Positions 8,391 to 16,754 of a stretch of DNA of 64,000 bases are shown in pieces (positions within the stretch are counted from its first letter, which is position 1; each line of letters opens with the position of its first letter). Source of the stretch: Betaproteobacteria bacterium (lineage in GTDB: Bacteria > Pseudomonadota > Gammaproteobacteria > Burkholderiales > SG8-41); assembly GCA_016868035.1 (NCBI GenBank), contig VGID01000010.1, forward strand, positions 1 to 64,000. The letters are read 5' to 3'. Both the position numbers and the translations under genes were made by a program. The notes beneath the pieces were generated by a model that did no database searches, was not told the origin of the DNA, and worked only from the letters and a program-made list of their open reading frames with translations.

Positions 8391-10118
8391 ATGAGCTGCA
8401 CCCTCCATGGCACGGGCGTCTCCGGCGGCATCGCGATCGGGCGTGCGCATCTCGTGTCGCACGCCAAACTCGAGGTCGCGCACTACCTGGTGCCGTTGCA
8501 CCAGGTCGCCGAGGAATCCGCGCGCTTCGAGGCCGCGATCTACCAGGTACGGGCGGAGCTCGAGGAGCTGCGCGCCGAAATCCCCGCCACCGCGCCCCCC
8601 GAGTTCACCGCCTTCATCAACCTGCATCTGATGATCCTGAGCGACGCGACCCTGTCGGTCGTGCCGCGGCAAGTCATCGAGAACGAGCAGTGCAATGCGG
8701 AATGGGCGCTGCGGGTCCAGATGGATGCGCTGCTCGCGCAGTTCGACGAGATCGAGGACGAATACCTGCGCGAGCGCAAGGCCGACGTGATCCAGGTGGT
8801 CGAGCGCGTGATGAAGGCGCTCTCCGGGCAGCCCGGCTACATCCCGCCGCCGACGCGGGACGACGCGGAGCAGAACCTGATCCTCGTCGCGCGCGATCTC
8901 TCGCCTGCCGACGTCGTGCAATTCAAGCAGCACCAGTTTGCGAGCTTCGTCACCGACCTCGGCGGCACCACTTCGCATACCGCCGTCGTGGCCCGGAGCC
9001 TCGCCATCCCTTCGATCGTCGCGCTGCATCGCGCGCGCCAGCTCGTGCGCGAGGCCGAGCTCGTCATCGTGGACGGCGCCCAGGGGGTATTGATCGTCGA
9101 TCCCGACGATCAGGTGCTCGCCGAGTACCGGCGGCGGCAGCACGAGTTCGAGATCGGGCGCCAGAAGCTCAAGCGCCTCCGGGACCGGCCCGCGGTAACG
9201 CTCGATGGGGTGCCGGTCGACCTGCAGGCGAACATCGAGCTGCCCGCCGACGTCATCGAGGCGCGGGAGAACGGCGCCGCCGGCATCGGGCTCTTTCGCA
9301 GCGAGTTCCTCTTCCTCAACCGCCCCGACCTGCCGGACGAGGACGAGCAGTTCGAGGCCTACCGCAAGGTCACCGAGGACATGGGCGGCATGCCGGTCAC
9401 GATCCGCACCTACGATCTCGGGGCCGATCAGCACGCCGATCCGGGGCGCGTGATCACCAACCCGGCCCTCGGGCTGCGCGCGATCCGGCTCTGCCTTACC
9501 GAGCCGCAGCGCTTCGTGACGCAGCTGCGCGCGATGCTGCGCGCCTCCCATTACGGCAAGATCAACGTCCTGATCCCGATGCTTGCCACCGCGGTGGAGC
9601 TCGACCAGACGCTCACCCTGATCGAACAGGCCAAGCGCAAGCTCGACGACGAGAGCGTCCCTTACGACCGCAACATCCAGGTGGGTGGAATGATCGAGGT
9701 TCCGGCGGCAGCCCTCGCGCTCGACATCTTCACCCGCAAGCTCGACTTTCTCTCGATCGGCACCAACGACCTCATCCAGTACACGCTCGCGATCGACCGC
9801 ACCGACGACACGGTGGCGCACCTCTACGATCCGCTGCACCCGGCGGTGCTCAACCTCCTCGCCCACATCATCAAGTCCGCAGCCAAGTCGAAAACGCCGG
9901 TCGCGCTGTGCGGGGAGATGGCGGGAGACATCGTGCTCACGCGCCTGCTGCTCGCCCTCGGGCTACGGCAGTACTCGATGCATTCCGCGCACCTGCTCGA
10001 CGTAAAGCAGGTGATCCTCGGAACGGACCTGTCGAAGCTCAGGCCGCTCGCGCAGAAAATGCTGCGCACTCCAGATCCCGTGAAACTGCGCGCCCTGCTC
10101 GAGCGCATCAATGCCTGA
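8391..10118 (+). CDS. ptsI: PTS enzyme I (phosphoenolpyruvate-protein phosphotransferase)
   Basis: Enzyme I (575 residues) takes phosphate from PEP and passes it to HPr. The phospho-His is His196 in TDLGGTTSHTAVVARSL. The C-terminal PEP-binding barrel holds GLFRSEFLFLNR, SIGTNDLIQYTLAIDR and the cysteine motif ALCGEMAGD. One substitution is visible: the usual RTLDxGxDK reads RTYDLGADQ. Length is normal. It is the last gene of the ptsA-ptsH-ptsI group; the next start lies 52 bp downstream. Confidence 0.95.
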   Translation: MSCTLHGTGVSGGIAIGRAHLVSHAKLEVAHYLVPLHQVAEESARFEAAIYQVRAELEELRAEIPATAPPEFTAFINLHLMILSDATLSVVPRQVIENEQCNAEWALRVQMDALLAQFDEIEDEYLRERKADVIQVVERVMKALSGQPGYIPPPTRDDAEQNLILVARDLSPADVVQFKQHQFASFVTDLGGTTSHTAVVARSLAIPSIVALHRARQLVREAELVIVDGAQGVLIVDPDDQVLAEYRRRQHEFEIGRQKLKRLRDRPAVTLDGVPVDLQANIELPADVIEARENGAAGIGLFRSEFLFLNRPDLPDEDEQFEAYRKVTEDMGGMPVTIRTYDLGADQHADPGRVITNPALGLRAIRLCLTEPQRFVTQLRAMLRASHYGKINVLIPMLATAVELDQTLTLIEQAKRKLDDESVPYDRNIQVGGMIEVPAAALALDIFTRKLDFLSIGTNDLIQYTLAIDRTDDTVAHLYDPLHPAVLNLLAHIIKSAAKSKTPVALCGEMAGDIVLTRLLLALGLRQYSMHSAHLLDVKQVILGTDLSKLRPLAQKMLRTPDPVKLRALLERINA

Positions 10119-10170
10119 AGCCGGCGCACGCTGCGCGCACGGTCGCTGACCAGCACGACTTCCGCCGCGG

Positions 10171-11007
10171 ATGCTGCTCGACCTCCTGAAATCGCTCGCC
10201 CGCAACATCCGGCGCAAACCGCAGCGGGCCGGAGACGAACTACCCATCGAGCGGTTGACGCGGCTCAAGGCCGCGCACGAGCGCGCGCCGGTCGCCGCGC
10301 ACCTGGACATCGTATACGGCGACTTGCGCGTCGACGGGCGTGCCCTCAATGCCCTGCTCGCCGAGTGCGTGGAGGGCTCGGACGTGGAGATCCCCCCGCT
10401 CAAGGCGTTCCACCGGCCGCTCGCCTCCTATTTCCTCGCCCGCTACTTCGTGCACGCGCTCGGGGTCGAGGGCGCACGGGCCGAATGCGGGGTGTTCCAG
10501 GGCACCAGCGCGCTGTTCCTGTGCCGCGCGGCGCAGAGCCGGCTGCCTGGCTACGACGGCACCGGGCTGCATCTCATAGACAGCTTCGAGGGACTGAGCC
10601 GCCCGGGCGAGGAGGACCAATTCCTGACTCGCGCGACGCCGGACGGCCCCGCGACCCGCCGCAGCCTGTCGCAGGGCTATCTCGCCGCGCCGCTCGAACG
10701 GGCGCAGTCCGCCCTGCGTGACTTTCCCGGCGCCCGCTTCCATCGCGGCTGGATCCCCGGGGTGTTCGCGACGCTGCCGCAAACCCGCTGGTCGTTCGTC
10801 CATCTCGATCTCGATCTCTACGCACCGACGCTGGCGAGCCTCGAGTATTTCCACCCCCGTCTCGCGCACGGCGGCGTGATCGTCTGCGATGATTACGGCG
10901 CGGAGACCTTCCCGGGCGCGCGCCGCGCCTGGGATCGCTACTGCGCGCTGCACGATGTCTCCTACGTCGTGCTCGACACGGGTCAGTCCGTCATTCTGAA
11001 GGCCTGA
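10171..11007 (+). CDS. TylF/MycF-type O-methyltransferase-like protein
   Basis: A 278-residue class I SAM-dependent methyltransferase of the macrocin O-methyltransferase (TylF) family. The SAM-binding start reads GARAECGVFQGTSALFL, and the metal-binding region has FVHLDLDLYAPTLASLEYF followed by GGVIVCDDYGAETFPGARRA, both typical of TylF/MycF. Family members methylate sugar hydroxyls of antibiotics or surface glycans. There is no antibiotic cluster here, so the substrate is unknown. Confidence 0.75.
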   Translation: MLLDLLKSLARNIRRKPQRAGDELPIERLTRLKAAHERAPVAAHLDIVYGDLRVDGRALNALLAECVEGSDVEIPPLKAFHRPLASYFLARYFVHALGVEGARAECGVFQGTSALFLCRAAQSRLPGYDGTGLHLIDSFEGLSRPGEEDQFLTRATPDGPATRRSLSQGYLAAPLERAQSALRDFPGARFHRGWIPGVFATLPQTRWSFVHLDLDLYAPTLASLEYFHPRLAHGGVIVCDDYGAETFPGARRAWDRYCALHDVSYVVLDTGQSVILKA

Positions 11008-11109
11008 CGAGGCCGCCCCCCCGCGGCGCGCCCATCCCCGGATGGCCGCGGGACGCGTCCCGATGTAGAATCTCGCGCCTTGCCTGTTTCCGCCCCGAGG
11101 AGCTCCTTC

Positions 11110-12069
11110 ATGCGTCTTGTCCAAAGGATTTGTCTGCTGTGCGGCGCCCTGTTTTTTGCGGCAGGCGCGCTCGCGCAAGGCTTTCCCGCGAAGCCGGTGC
11201 GACTGGTGGTGCCGTTCCCCGCCGGAAGCGCCACCGACCAGGTCGCGCGGGTGCTCGGCGCCTCGCTTTCGGAGGCGCTCGGACAGACCTTCGTCATAGA
11301 CAACCGCGCCGGCGCCCAGGGCATCCTGGCCGCGGAGCTCGTTGCGCGCAGCGCGGCCGACGGCTACACGCTGATGGTCACGACCAACACGCCGCAGGCG
11401 GCGAACGTGAGCCTCTTCAAGAAGCTGCCCTACGACCCGGTCAAGGACTTCGCGCCGATCGCGCGGCTGGGCACGATCCCGTTCATCCTGATGGTGCGTG
11501 CCGACCACCCGGCAAAGACGCTCCAGGACTTCATCGCGCAGGCGAAAACGCAGCCCGGCAAGCTCTCCGCGGGTTACGGTTCGGCCGGCTCGCACGTCTC
11601 GCTCGCGCTGCTCACGTCCATGGCCCGGCTCGATGTGGTGGAGGTGCCCTACAAGGGCATTCCACAGGCGATCGTGGACGTGCTCGGCGGGCAGCTCGCG
11701 TTCACCTTCGTGGATCTCGCGAACGCGCTGGCGCAGCAAAAGGGCGGCAAGCTGCGCGGCCTCGGCGTGACCGCCGGCAAGCGCTCGGGGCTCGCGCCGG
11801 ACGTGCCCGCCATCGCCGAGACGCTTCCCGGCTACGAGTTGATCGCGTGGTTCGGGCTCGTCGCACCCGCCGGCACGCCGCGCGAAGTCGTGAAGAAGCT
11901 GCACGACACGACGGTGCAGGCGCTCTCGAAACCGGATGCAAAGTCCCGCTTCGACGCGGTCGGGACCGACATTGCGCCCCTCAACCCCGAGCAGTTCGCC
12001 GGCTTCATCCGGAGCGAGATCGCCAAGTGGGCGAAGCTCGCCAAGGTGGCCAAGCTCGAGCCGCAGTGA
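11110..12069 (+). CDS. Bug-family tripartite tricarboxylate receptor (periplasmic)
   Basis: A 319-residue extracytoplasmic solute-binding protein of the TctC/Bug family. It has a signal peptide (MRLVQRICLLCGALFFAAGALAQ) and the family signatures FPAKPVRLVVPFPAGSATDQ, LGQTFVIDNRAGAQG and VPYKGIPQAIVDVLGGQ. The start is ATG 11110, preceded by GAGGAGCTCC; an upstream in-frame start lacks a signal-like N-terminus. No TctA/TctB membrane partners are nearby, which is usual for the many orphan Bug proteins of betaproteobacteria. Its neighbour is a CoA-transferase 43 bp downstream. Ligand is unknown. Confidence 0.92.
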   Translation: MRLVQRICLLCGALFFAAGALAQGFPAKPVRLVVPFPAGSATDQVARVLGASLSEALGQTFVIDNRAGAQGILAAELVARSAADGYTLMVTTNTPQAANVSLFKKLPYDPVKDFAPIARLGTIPFILMVRADHPAKTLQDFIAQAKTQPGKLSAGYGSAGSHVSLALLTSMARLDVVEVPYKGIPQAIVDVLGGQLAFTFVDLANALAQQKGGKLRGLGVTAGKRSGLAPDVPAIAETLPGYELIAWFGLVAPAGTPREVVKKLHDTTVQALSKPDAKSRFDAVGTDIAPLNPEQFAGFIRSEIAKWAKLAKVAKLEPQ

Positions 12070-12112
12070 CGCGGCGCATTCTCCTTCGGTCTTTCGCATA
12101 CCCGGTAACACA

Positions 12113-13315
12113 ATGAGCGGGCCGCTGGCCGGCGTGCGCATCCTCGACCTCACCTCGGTGGTGATGGGTCCGTACGCGACCCAGATCCTCGCCGACCTCG
12201 GCGCCGATGTCGTGAAAGTGGAAGCGCCCGAGGGCGACATCATGCGCCGCGCGGGTCCGCTGCGGCATCCCGGCATGGGGCACATCTTCCTCAACGCCAA
12301 CCGCAACAAGCGCTCGATCGTGCTCGACCTGAAGAAACCACAGGGGCGCGAGGCGTTGCTCGCGCTTGCCCGCCGGATGGACGCCCTGCTCTACAACATA
12401 CGCCCGCAGTCCATGGCGCGGCTTGGCCTGTCCTACGCCGAAGTCGCCGCGGTCAATCCGCGGATCGTGTACGTCGGCGCTTTCGGCTACGGCCAGGACG
12501 GCCCCTACGCCGGCAAGGCGGCCTACGACGATCTCATCCAGGGCGCGGCGGGCATACCGTGGCTGCTCAAGGAATCCGGGGCGGCGGAGCCGCGCTACGT
12601 GCCGGCCACCATGGCCGACCGCACCGTGGGCCTGCACATGGCGTATGCCACGCTCGGCGCGCTGTACTCGCGTGAGCGCACCGGCAGGGGCCAGGCGATC
12701 GAGGTGCCGATGTTCGAATGCCTGCTGCAACTCGTGCTGGGCGAGCACCTCGGCGGCGAAACGTTCGACCCGCCGCTCGCGGAGGCCGGCTACTCCAGGA
12801 TGCTCGCGAAGAACCGCAAGCCGTACGCGACGCGGGACGGCTACGTGTGCGTGCTGATCTACACCGACCGCCAGTGGAAGAGTTTTTTCCGGCTGATCGG
12901 GCGCGAGGAGCTCTATCACTCCGATCCGCGCTACTCGACCCAGCAGGCGCGCATCGCCCACATCGACGAGCTCTACGGGTTCGTGGCGGAAGTCATGAAG
13001 GCGCGCACGACCGAGGACTGGCTGCGGGAGCTCGCGGCGGCCGACATCCCGGTGATGCGCATGAACTCGCTCGACGACATCCTCAGAGATCCGCACCTTG
13101 CCGCGGTAGGCTACTTCGGGCGCGTCGAGCACCCGACCGAAGGCGCGCTGCGCGCGCTTGCCGTGCCGACGCGCTGGAGCGAAACGCGCCCCGGCTACCG
13201 CCGCCACGCGCCGCGGCTCGGCGAGCACAGCCGCGAGCTGCTCGCCGAAGCCGGATACTCGGAGGCCGACGTCGAGCGCCTGATCCGGGCGGGTGTCACG
13301 CGCGCCGCCGACTGA
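12113..13315 (+). CDS. CaiB/BaiF (class III) CoA-transferase
   Basis: The 400-residue enzyme moves CoA between carboxylic acids. It starts with GPLAGVRILDLTSVVMGPYATQ, has the nucleotide/CoA-binding region ADVVKVEAPEGD, and the catalytic Asp139 in KAAYDDLIQG. The start is ATG 12113; the frame is open further upstream but that part is antisense-like to the Bug gene. Pairing with a Bug receptor suggests uptake and activation of an organic acid, a common but unproven arrangement. The substrate cannot be named. Confidence 0.9.
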   Translation: MSGPLAGVRILDLTSVVMGPYATQILADLGADVVKVEAPEGDIMRRAGPLRHPGMGHIFLNANRNKRSIVLDLKKPQGREALLALARRMDALLYNIRPQSMARLGLSYAEVAAVNPRIVYVGAFGYGQDGPYAGKAAYDDLIQGAAGIPWLLKESGAAEPRYVPATMADRTVGLHMAYATLGALYSRERTGRGQAIEVPMFECLLQLVLGEHLGGETFDPPLAEAGYSRMLAKNRKPYATRDGYVCVLIYTDRQWKSFFRLIGREELYHSDPRYSTQQARIAHIDELYGFVAEVMKARTTEDWLRELAAADIPVMRMNSLDDILRDPHLAAVGYFGRVEHPTEGALRALAVPTRWSETRPGYRRHAPRLGEHSRELLAEAGYSEADVERLIRAGVTRAAD

Positions 13316-13332
13316 GACCCGGCAGCTCCCGC

Positions 13333-13367
13333 GTTCCAGGTTCCGGGTTCAAGGTTCCGGGTTCATC
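13333..13367. repeat. Heptamer array after the CoA-transferase gene
   Basis: Five consecutive 7-bp words: GTTCCAG, GTTCCGG, GTTCAAG, GTTCCGG, GTTCATC. The same GTTCC words recur near 24779 and 32442. Confidence 0.85.
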
Positions 13368-13444
13368 GTCCAGTGTTCAAGATTCAGCGCCGGGGAGAAT
13401 TTGACATTCCACCCCCGGCCGGTTAACGTTCCATCCGCAGTCAG

Positions 13445-13497
13445 TCGCGCCGATTTGATATTCAGCTTGCGGGCGCGTTACAAATCCGGCTAAAGAG
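13445..13497 (+). promoter_or_regulatory. SAM-II riboswitch upstream of metX
   Basis: The sequence matches the SAM-II pseudoknot class. P1 is CGCGCC (13446-13451) with GGCGCG (13472-13477). The pseudoknot helix is GATTTG (13452-13457) with CAAATC (13481-13486), and the conserved 3' end GGCTAAAGAG closes it (13488-13497). Both helices are perfect 6-bp matches. SAM-II senses S-adenosylmethionine and lowers expression of methionine biosynthesis genes. Here it precedes metX by 60 bp. Confidence 0.92.
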
Positions 13498-13518
13498 AAA
13501 AAACGATTCAGTTTTTTC
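13497..13518 (+). promoter_or_regulatory. AT-rich perfect hairpin after the SAM-II aptamer
   Basis: GAAAAAAC (13497-13504) and GTTTTTTC (13511-13518) form a perfect 8-bp stem around GATTCA. It begins at the last base of the aptamer and may link aptamer state to the terminator that follows. Confidence 0.6.
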
Positions 13519-13519
13519 G

Positions 13520-13556
13520 AACCCGGCCCGCGCAAGCTCGCCGGGTTTTGCTTTTT
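13520..13556 (+). terminator. Terminator hairpin abutting the metX start codon
   Basis: AACCCGGC (13520-13527) pairs with GCCGGGTT (13540-13547); a TTTTGCTTTTT tract runs to 13556, directly against the metX ATG at 13557. It lies between the SAM-II aptamer and the gene, as a transcription-attenuating expression platform would. Confidence 0.75.
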
Positions 13557-14705
13557 ATGGACACAGGTAGCGCATCGCAGTCGGTCGGCGTCGTCACGCC
13601 GCAGCGCGCCAGATTCACCGAGCCGGTGAAGCTGAAGTGCGGGGCCGTGATGGACGAGTACGAGCTCGTCTACGAGACCTACGGCAGGCTGAACGAGGAT
13701 CGCTCCAACGCGGTGCTGGTCTGCCATGCGCTGAACGCCGCGCACCACGTCGCCGGCCACTACGCCGGCGAGCCCGAGAACACCGGCTGGTGGGACAACA
13801 TGATCGGGCCGGGCAAACCCGTGGACACCAGCCGCTTCTTCGTCGTGGGCGTGAACAACCTGGGCGGGTGCCATGGCTCCACCGGCCCCAAGAGCCTGAA
13901 CCCCGCGACCGGCAGGCCCTGGGGCGCGGACTTCCCGGTGGTCACGGTCGAGGACTGGGTCGCCACGCAGGCGCGCCTTGCCGACCATCTCGGAATTTCC
14001 GAGTTCGCCGCCATCATGGGCGGCAGCCTCGGAGCGATGCAGGCGCTGCAGTGGACAGTGAGCCATCCGCGTCGCGTGCGCCATTCACTCGTGATCGCCT
14101 GCGCGCCGAATCTCTCCGCGCAGAATATCGCGTTCAACGAGGTCGCCCGCCAGGCGATCATCACGGACCCCGATTTCCACGGGGGGCATTACTACGAGCA
14201 CAACACGCGCCCGACGCGGGGGCTGCGCGTGGCGCGCATGGTCGGGCACATCACCTATCTCTCGGACGACGAGATGGCGGCCAAGTTCGGCCGGCAGCTC
14301 AAGAACGGCGCGCTGAACTACAATTTCGACACCGAGTTCCAGATCGAATCCTACCTCCGCCACCAGGGCAACAAGTTCGCGGAGTACTTCGACGCCAACA
14401 CCTATCTGCGCATCACCAAGGCGCTCGACTACTTCGACCCGGCGCTCGAGCATGGCGGAAACCTCGCGAAAGCGCTCTCCCGCGCGCGCGCCAACTTCCT
14501 GGTGGTTTCGTTCACCACCGACTGGCGCTTCTCTCCGGAGCGCTCACGCGAGATCGTGAAGGCGCTGCTGCACAACCGGCTGAACGTCACCTATGCGGAG
14601 ATCGATGCGCCGCACGGGCACGACGCGTTCCTGCTCGAGGACGCGCGCTACCACCGGCTGGTCGCGGCCTATTTCGACCGGATCGGTTCGGAGCTCAACG
14701 CATGA
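13557..14705 (+). CDS. metX: Homoserine O-acyltransferase MetX
   Basis: An alpha/beta-hydrolase-fold enzyme (382 residues) that acylates homoserine, the first committed step to methionine. The N-terminus [23 protein letters not shown] is typical. The nucleophile Ser lies in [12 protein letters not shown] and the catalytic His in [10 protein letters not shown]. The start ATG 13557 is chosen by homology; no Shine-Dalgarno is visible because a U-tract directly precedes it. Whether acetyl- or succinyl-CoA is used cannot be settled from sequence; many betaproteobacterial MetX proteins succinylate. It is coupled to metW by an ATGA overlap and controlled by a SAM-II riboswitch. Confidence 0.95.
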   Translation: MDTGSASQSVGVVTPQRARFTEPVKLKCGAVMDEYELVYETYGRLNEDRSNAVLVCHALNAAHHVAGHYAGEPENTGWWDNMIGPGKPVDTSRFFVVGVNNLGGCHGSTGPKSLNPATGRPWGADFPVVTVEDWVATQARLADHLGISEFAAIMGGSLGAMQALQWTVSHPRRVRHSLVIACAPNLSAQNIAFNEVARQAIITDPDFHGGHYYEHNTRPTRGLRVARMVGHITYLSDDEMAAKFGRQLKNGALNYNFDTEFQIESYLRHQGNKFAEYFDANTYLRITKALDYFDPALEHGGNLAKALSRARANFLVVSFTTDWRFSPERSREIVKALLHNRLNVTYAEIDAPHGHDAFLLEDARYHRLVAAYFDRIGSELNA

Positions 14706-15376
14706 ACGGTCCGAACGCGAGCAGCAGGCAGCGCGCGCGCGGCCACCGGCCTCCGGCGCGCCTCCCGAGGAAAGGGACTGCGCGCGGCGCCGGCGCGCAC
14801 CGGGCGGATTTCGCCGCGATCGCGGGCTGGGTGCGCATGGGCTCGACCGCGCTTGATCTCGGCTGCGGCGACGGCAGCCTGCTTCGCTACCTGCGCGAGA
14901 GCCGGTCCGTGACCGGCTACGGCGTGGAGATCGACGACGAGCGCGTGCTCGCCTGCGTGGTGAACGGCGTCAGCGTGATCCAGGGCGACCTCGAGCGCGG
15001 GCTCTCCGACTTCGAGGACCGGTCCTTCGATTACGTGATCCTGTCGCAGACCCTGCAAGCGGTGAGAAACAACGAGCGCGTCATCCGCGAGATGCTGCGC
15101 GTCGGACGCGAAGGCATCGTCACCTTCCCGAACTTCGGTTACTGGAAGAACCGGCTGCAGGTGCTCGCCGGATACACGCCCGTTTCCGAGAACCTCCCGT
15201 ACCAGTGGTTCGAGACGCCCAACGTGCACCTGTGCACGATCGACGACTTCGAGCGCTTCTGCGCGGCGCACAGGGTGGAGATCCTCGAGCGCAAGGTGCT
15301 CACGCGGGGAAGGACCGTGAATTTCCTGCCGAATCTCCTCGGCAGCCTCGCGGTCTACCGCTTCCAGCGGGCGTAA
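14702..15376 (+). CDS. metW: Methionine biosynthesis protein MetW
   Basis: A 224-residue SAM-dependent methyltransferase-fold protein that accompanies MetX in proteobacteria. Motif I is [12 protein letters not shown], followed by [15 protein letters not shown] and the MetW-typical [16 protein letters not shown] and [20 protein letters not shown]. The ATG overlaps the metX stop (ATGA). About 36 basic residues precede the usual MetW start, with no alternative start codon inside, so the extension appears real. MetW is thought to activate MetX-dependent homoserine succinylation. Confidence 0.92.
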   Translation: MNGPNASSRQRARGHRPPARLPRKGTARGAGAHRADFAAIAGWVRMGSTALDLGCGDGSLLRYLRESRSVTGYGVEIDDERVLACVVNGVSVIQGDLERGLSDFEDRSFDYVILSQTLQAVRNNERVIREMLRVGREGIVTFPNFGYWKNRLQVLAGYTPVSENLPYQWFETPNVHLCTIDDFERFCAAHRVEILERKVLTRGRTVNFLPNLLGSLAVYRFQRA

Positions 15377-15382
15377 GTTTTA

Positions 15383-15513
15383 GCCGCCGATGGACGCCGA
15401 TGAAAAACGAACAATAAGAACCAAACCTCTCACCGCGGAGGACGCAAAGGACGCGGAGAGCCGCAGAGGAAAACCAGAACAAGAATTGAACCGCCAAGGC
15501 GCCAAGCCGCCAC
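15383..15513 (+). repeat. Composite intergenic repeat element, copy A
   Basis: Starting seven bases after the metW stop, the region holds in order GCCGATGGACGCCGATGAA, words based on GGACGC and CGCAGAGGAAAACCAG, AACAAGAATTG, and AACCGCCAAGGCGCCAAG. Copy B at 59670-59773 has closely similar modules in the same order on the opposite strand. The whole spacer 15377-15689 contains no credible gene. Confidence 0.85.
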
Positions 15514-15691
15514 GAAAAACAAGAATTGCGACTGTGAACGACGGGCACGAAATTCAAGATTCTCGACCCGACCCTATTGTCCATCGAACTGCTCTTGTCG
15601 AGCGTCCATCCGCGGAAAATTCCTGTTGTTGCAATTGCCCTACGCCGTGCGGTTCATTTTGTGTTCCGCATTTCTTGGCGCCTTGGCGGTT
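15489..15691. repeat. 18-bp inverted repeat between metW and the FAH gene
   Basis: AACCGCCAAGGCGCCAAG (15489-15506) is the exact reverse complement of 15674-15691. The right arm supplies part of the FAH-family gene stop codon (TAA at 15692-15690). The arms lie 167 bp apart between convergent genes. The sequence between them shows no gene. Confidence 0.85.
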
Positions 15692-16586
15692 AATTCCCGA
15701 TTCTGTTGCGAAGCAATCCGAGCCCGACGATCTCGGTCTCGAGCACGTCACCCGGCTTCATGAACTCCGGCGGCGTGCGCGCGTGCCCCACGCCGGCCGG
15801 CGTGCCGGTGGAAAGGATGTCGCCGGGCTCGAGCGTGAGCCCCGCGGAGAGCTCCGCGATGAGACGCGGAATCTTGAAATACATGTGGCGCGTGTTCGAG
15901 TCCTGCTTCACCACGCCGTTCACCCGGCACACAACGCGCAGGTTGCCGGGATCCCGGACTTCGTCCGCGGTGGCGATCCATGGCCCCATCGGGCAGGAGC
16001 CGTCGAGGCTCTTGCCCTTGAACCACTGCTGCCCGTGCCGGCGCTGCACTTCGCGCGCCGAGACGTCGTTCACCACCGTGTAGCCGAACACGTGCTTCAT
16101 GGCGTCGGCCTCCTTGATGTTGATGCCGCCCCGGCCGATGATCACGCCGAGCTCGACTTCCCAGTCGAGCTTCTCGGTCACGCCGGCGTGCGAGGGAATA
16201 GCCTCGTAGGGTCCGTTCACCGTGGTAGGCGCCTTGGTGAAGAGGGCGGGATGCGCCGGCATCTCCTGAACGTGCGGCCGCGCCTTCGCCCCCTCCTCGA
16301 AATGCTCGAGGTAGTTCCAGCCCACGCAGAAGACGTTCCGGCGCGGCCGCGGAATCGGCGCGGCGAGCTTCACCTTGTCGAGCGCGACGGCTTCCTTCGC
16401 GGAGGCGCGGACCTCGCGCAGCCACTTCAGGCCCTTGGCCCCGGCGGCAATCAGCGACAGCATCTCCTCGGGATCGAACGGCGGCTTCCCGCGCACGCGC
16501 GTGAGATCGACCACTTCGCTCTGCCCACGCAGCAGCCCGACGCGGGGCGTCTCGCCTTTCTTCGGCGCGAACGTCACAAGTCTCAC
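15690..16586 (-). CDS. Fumarylacetoacetate hydrolase (FAH) family protein
   Basis: A 298-residue enzyme of the FAH superfamily (C-C bond hydrolases, isomerases, decarboxylases). Metal ligands are visible in EKLDWEVELGVIIG and GYTVVNDVSAREVQ. The substrate-loop region reads FCVGWNYLEHFEEG, and the C-terminus has LEPGDILSTGTPAGVG. The start is GTG 16586, preceded by GGGAGGGTGGA; the frame is open upstream but that part is repeat-derived. It stands alone, convergent with metW. Substrate is not predictable; related genes act in aromatic degradation. Confidence 0.88.
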   Translation of the reverse strand: MRLVTFAPKKGETPRVGLLRGQSEVVDLTRVRGKPPFDPEEMLSLIAAGAKGLKWLREVRASAKEAVALDKVKLAAPIPRPRRNVFCVGWNYLEHFEEGAKARPHVQEMPAHPALFTKAPTTVNGPYEAIPSHAGVTEKLDWEVELGVIIGRGGINIKEADAMKHVFGYTVVNDVSAREVQRRHGQQWFKGKSLDGSCPMGPWIATADEVRDPGNLRVVCRVNGVVKQDSNTRHMYFKIPRLIAELSAGLTLEPGDILSTGTPAGVGHARTPPEFMKPGDVLETEIVGLGLLRNRIGN

Positions 16587-16647
16587 TCCACCCTCCCTTT
16601 CCGTTTCGGCGAACGAATCGCATGATAACGTTGCAGCAAGAACACTG

Positions 16648-16730
16648 GCCACAGAGAGCACAGAGCTCACAGAGAGAAAACCAGAAACCGAAGGAAGCGG
16701 TTCCTCGGTGTTCTCTGTGACCTCCGTGGC
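16648..16730. repeat. Inverted repeat between the AmpG-like and FAH genes
   Basis: GCCACAGAGAGCACAGAG (16648-16665) is matched at 15 of 18 positions by the reverse complement of 16713-16730. The loop contains GAGAAAACCAG, a word also found in the composite element at 15383. It occupies the spacer 16587-16754, which otherwise shows no gene. Confidence 0.8.
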
Positions 16731-16754
16731 TGATATTTCTCTACACGGCTGCGC

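Noticed and set aside
11110..13315. Bug receptor plus CoA-transferase as a dedicated uptake system
   Set aside because: Such pairs are very common in betaproteobacteria and no membrane partner or pathway gene is present.
15390..16625. 411-codon plus-strand frame through the spacer and the FAH gene
   Set aside because: It begins in the composite repeat and continues antisense to a clear FAH-family gene.
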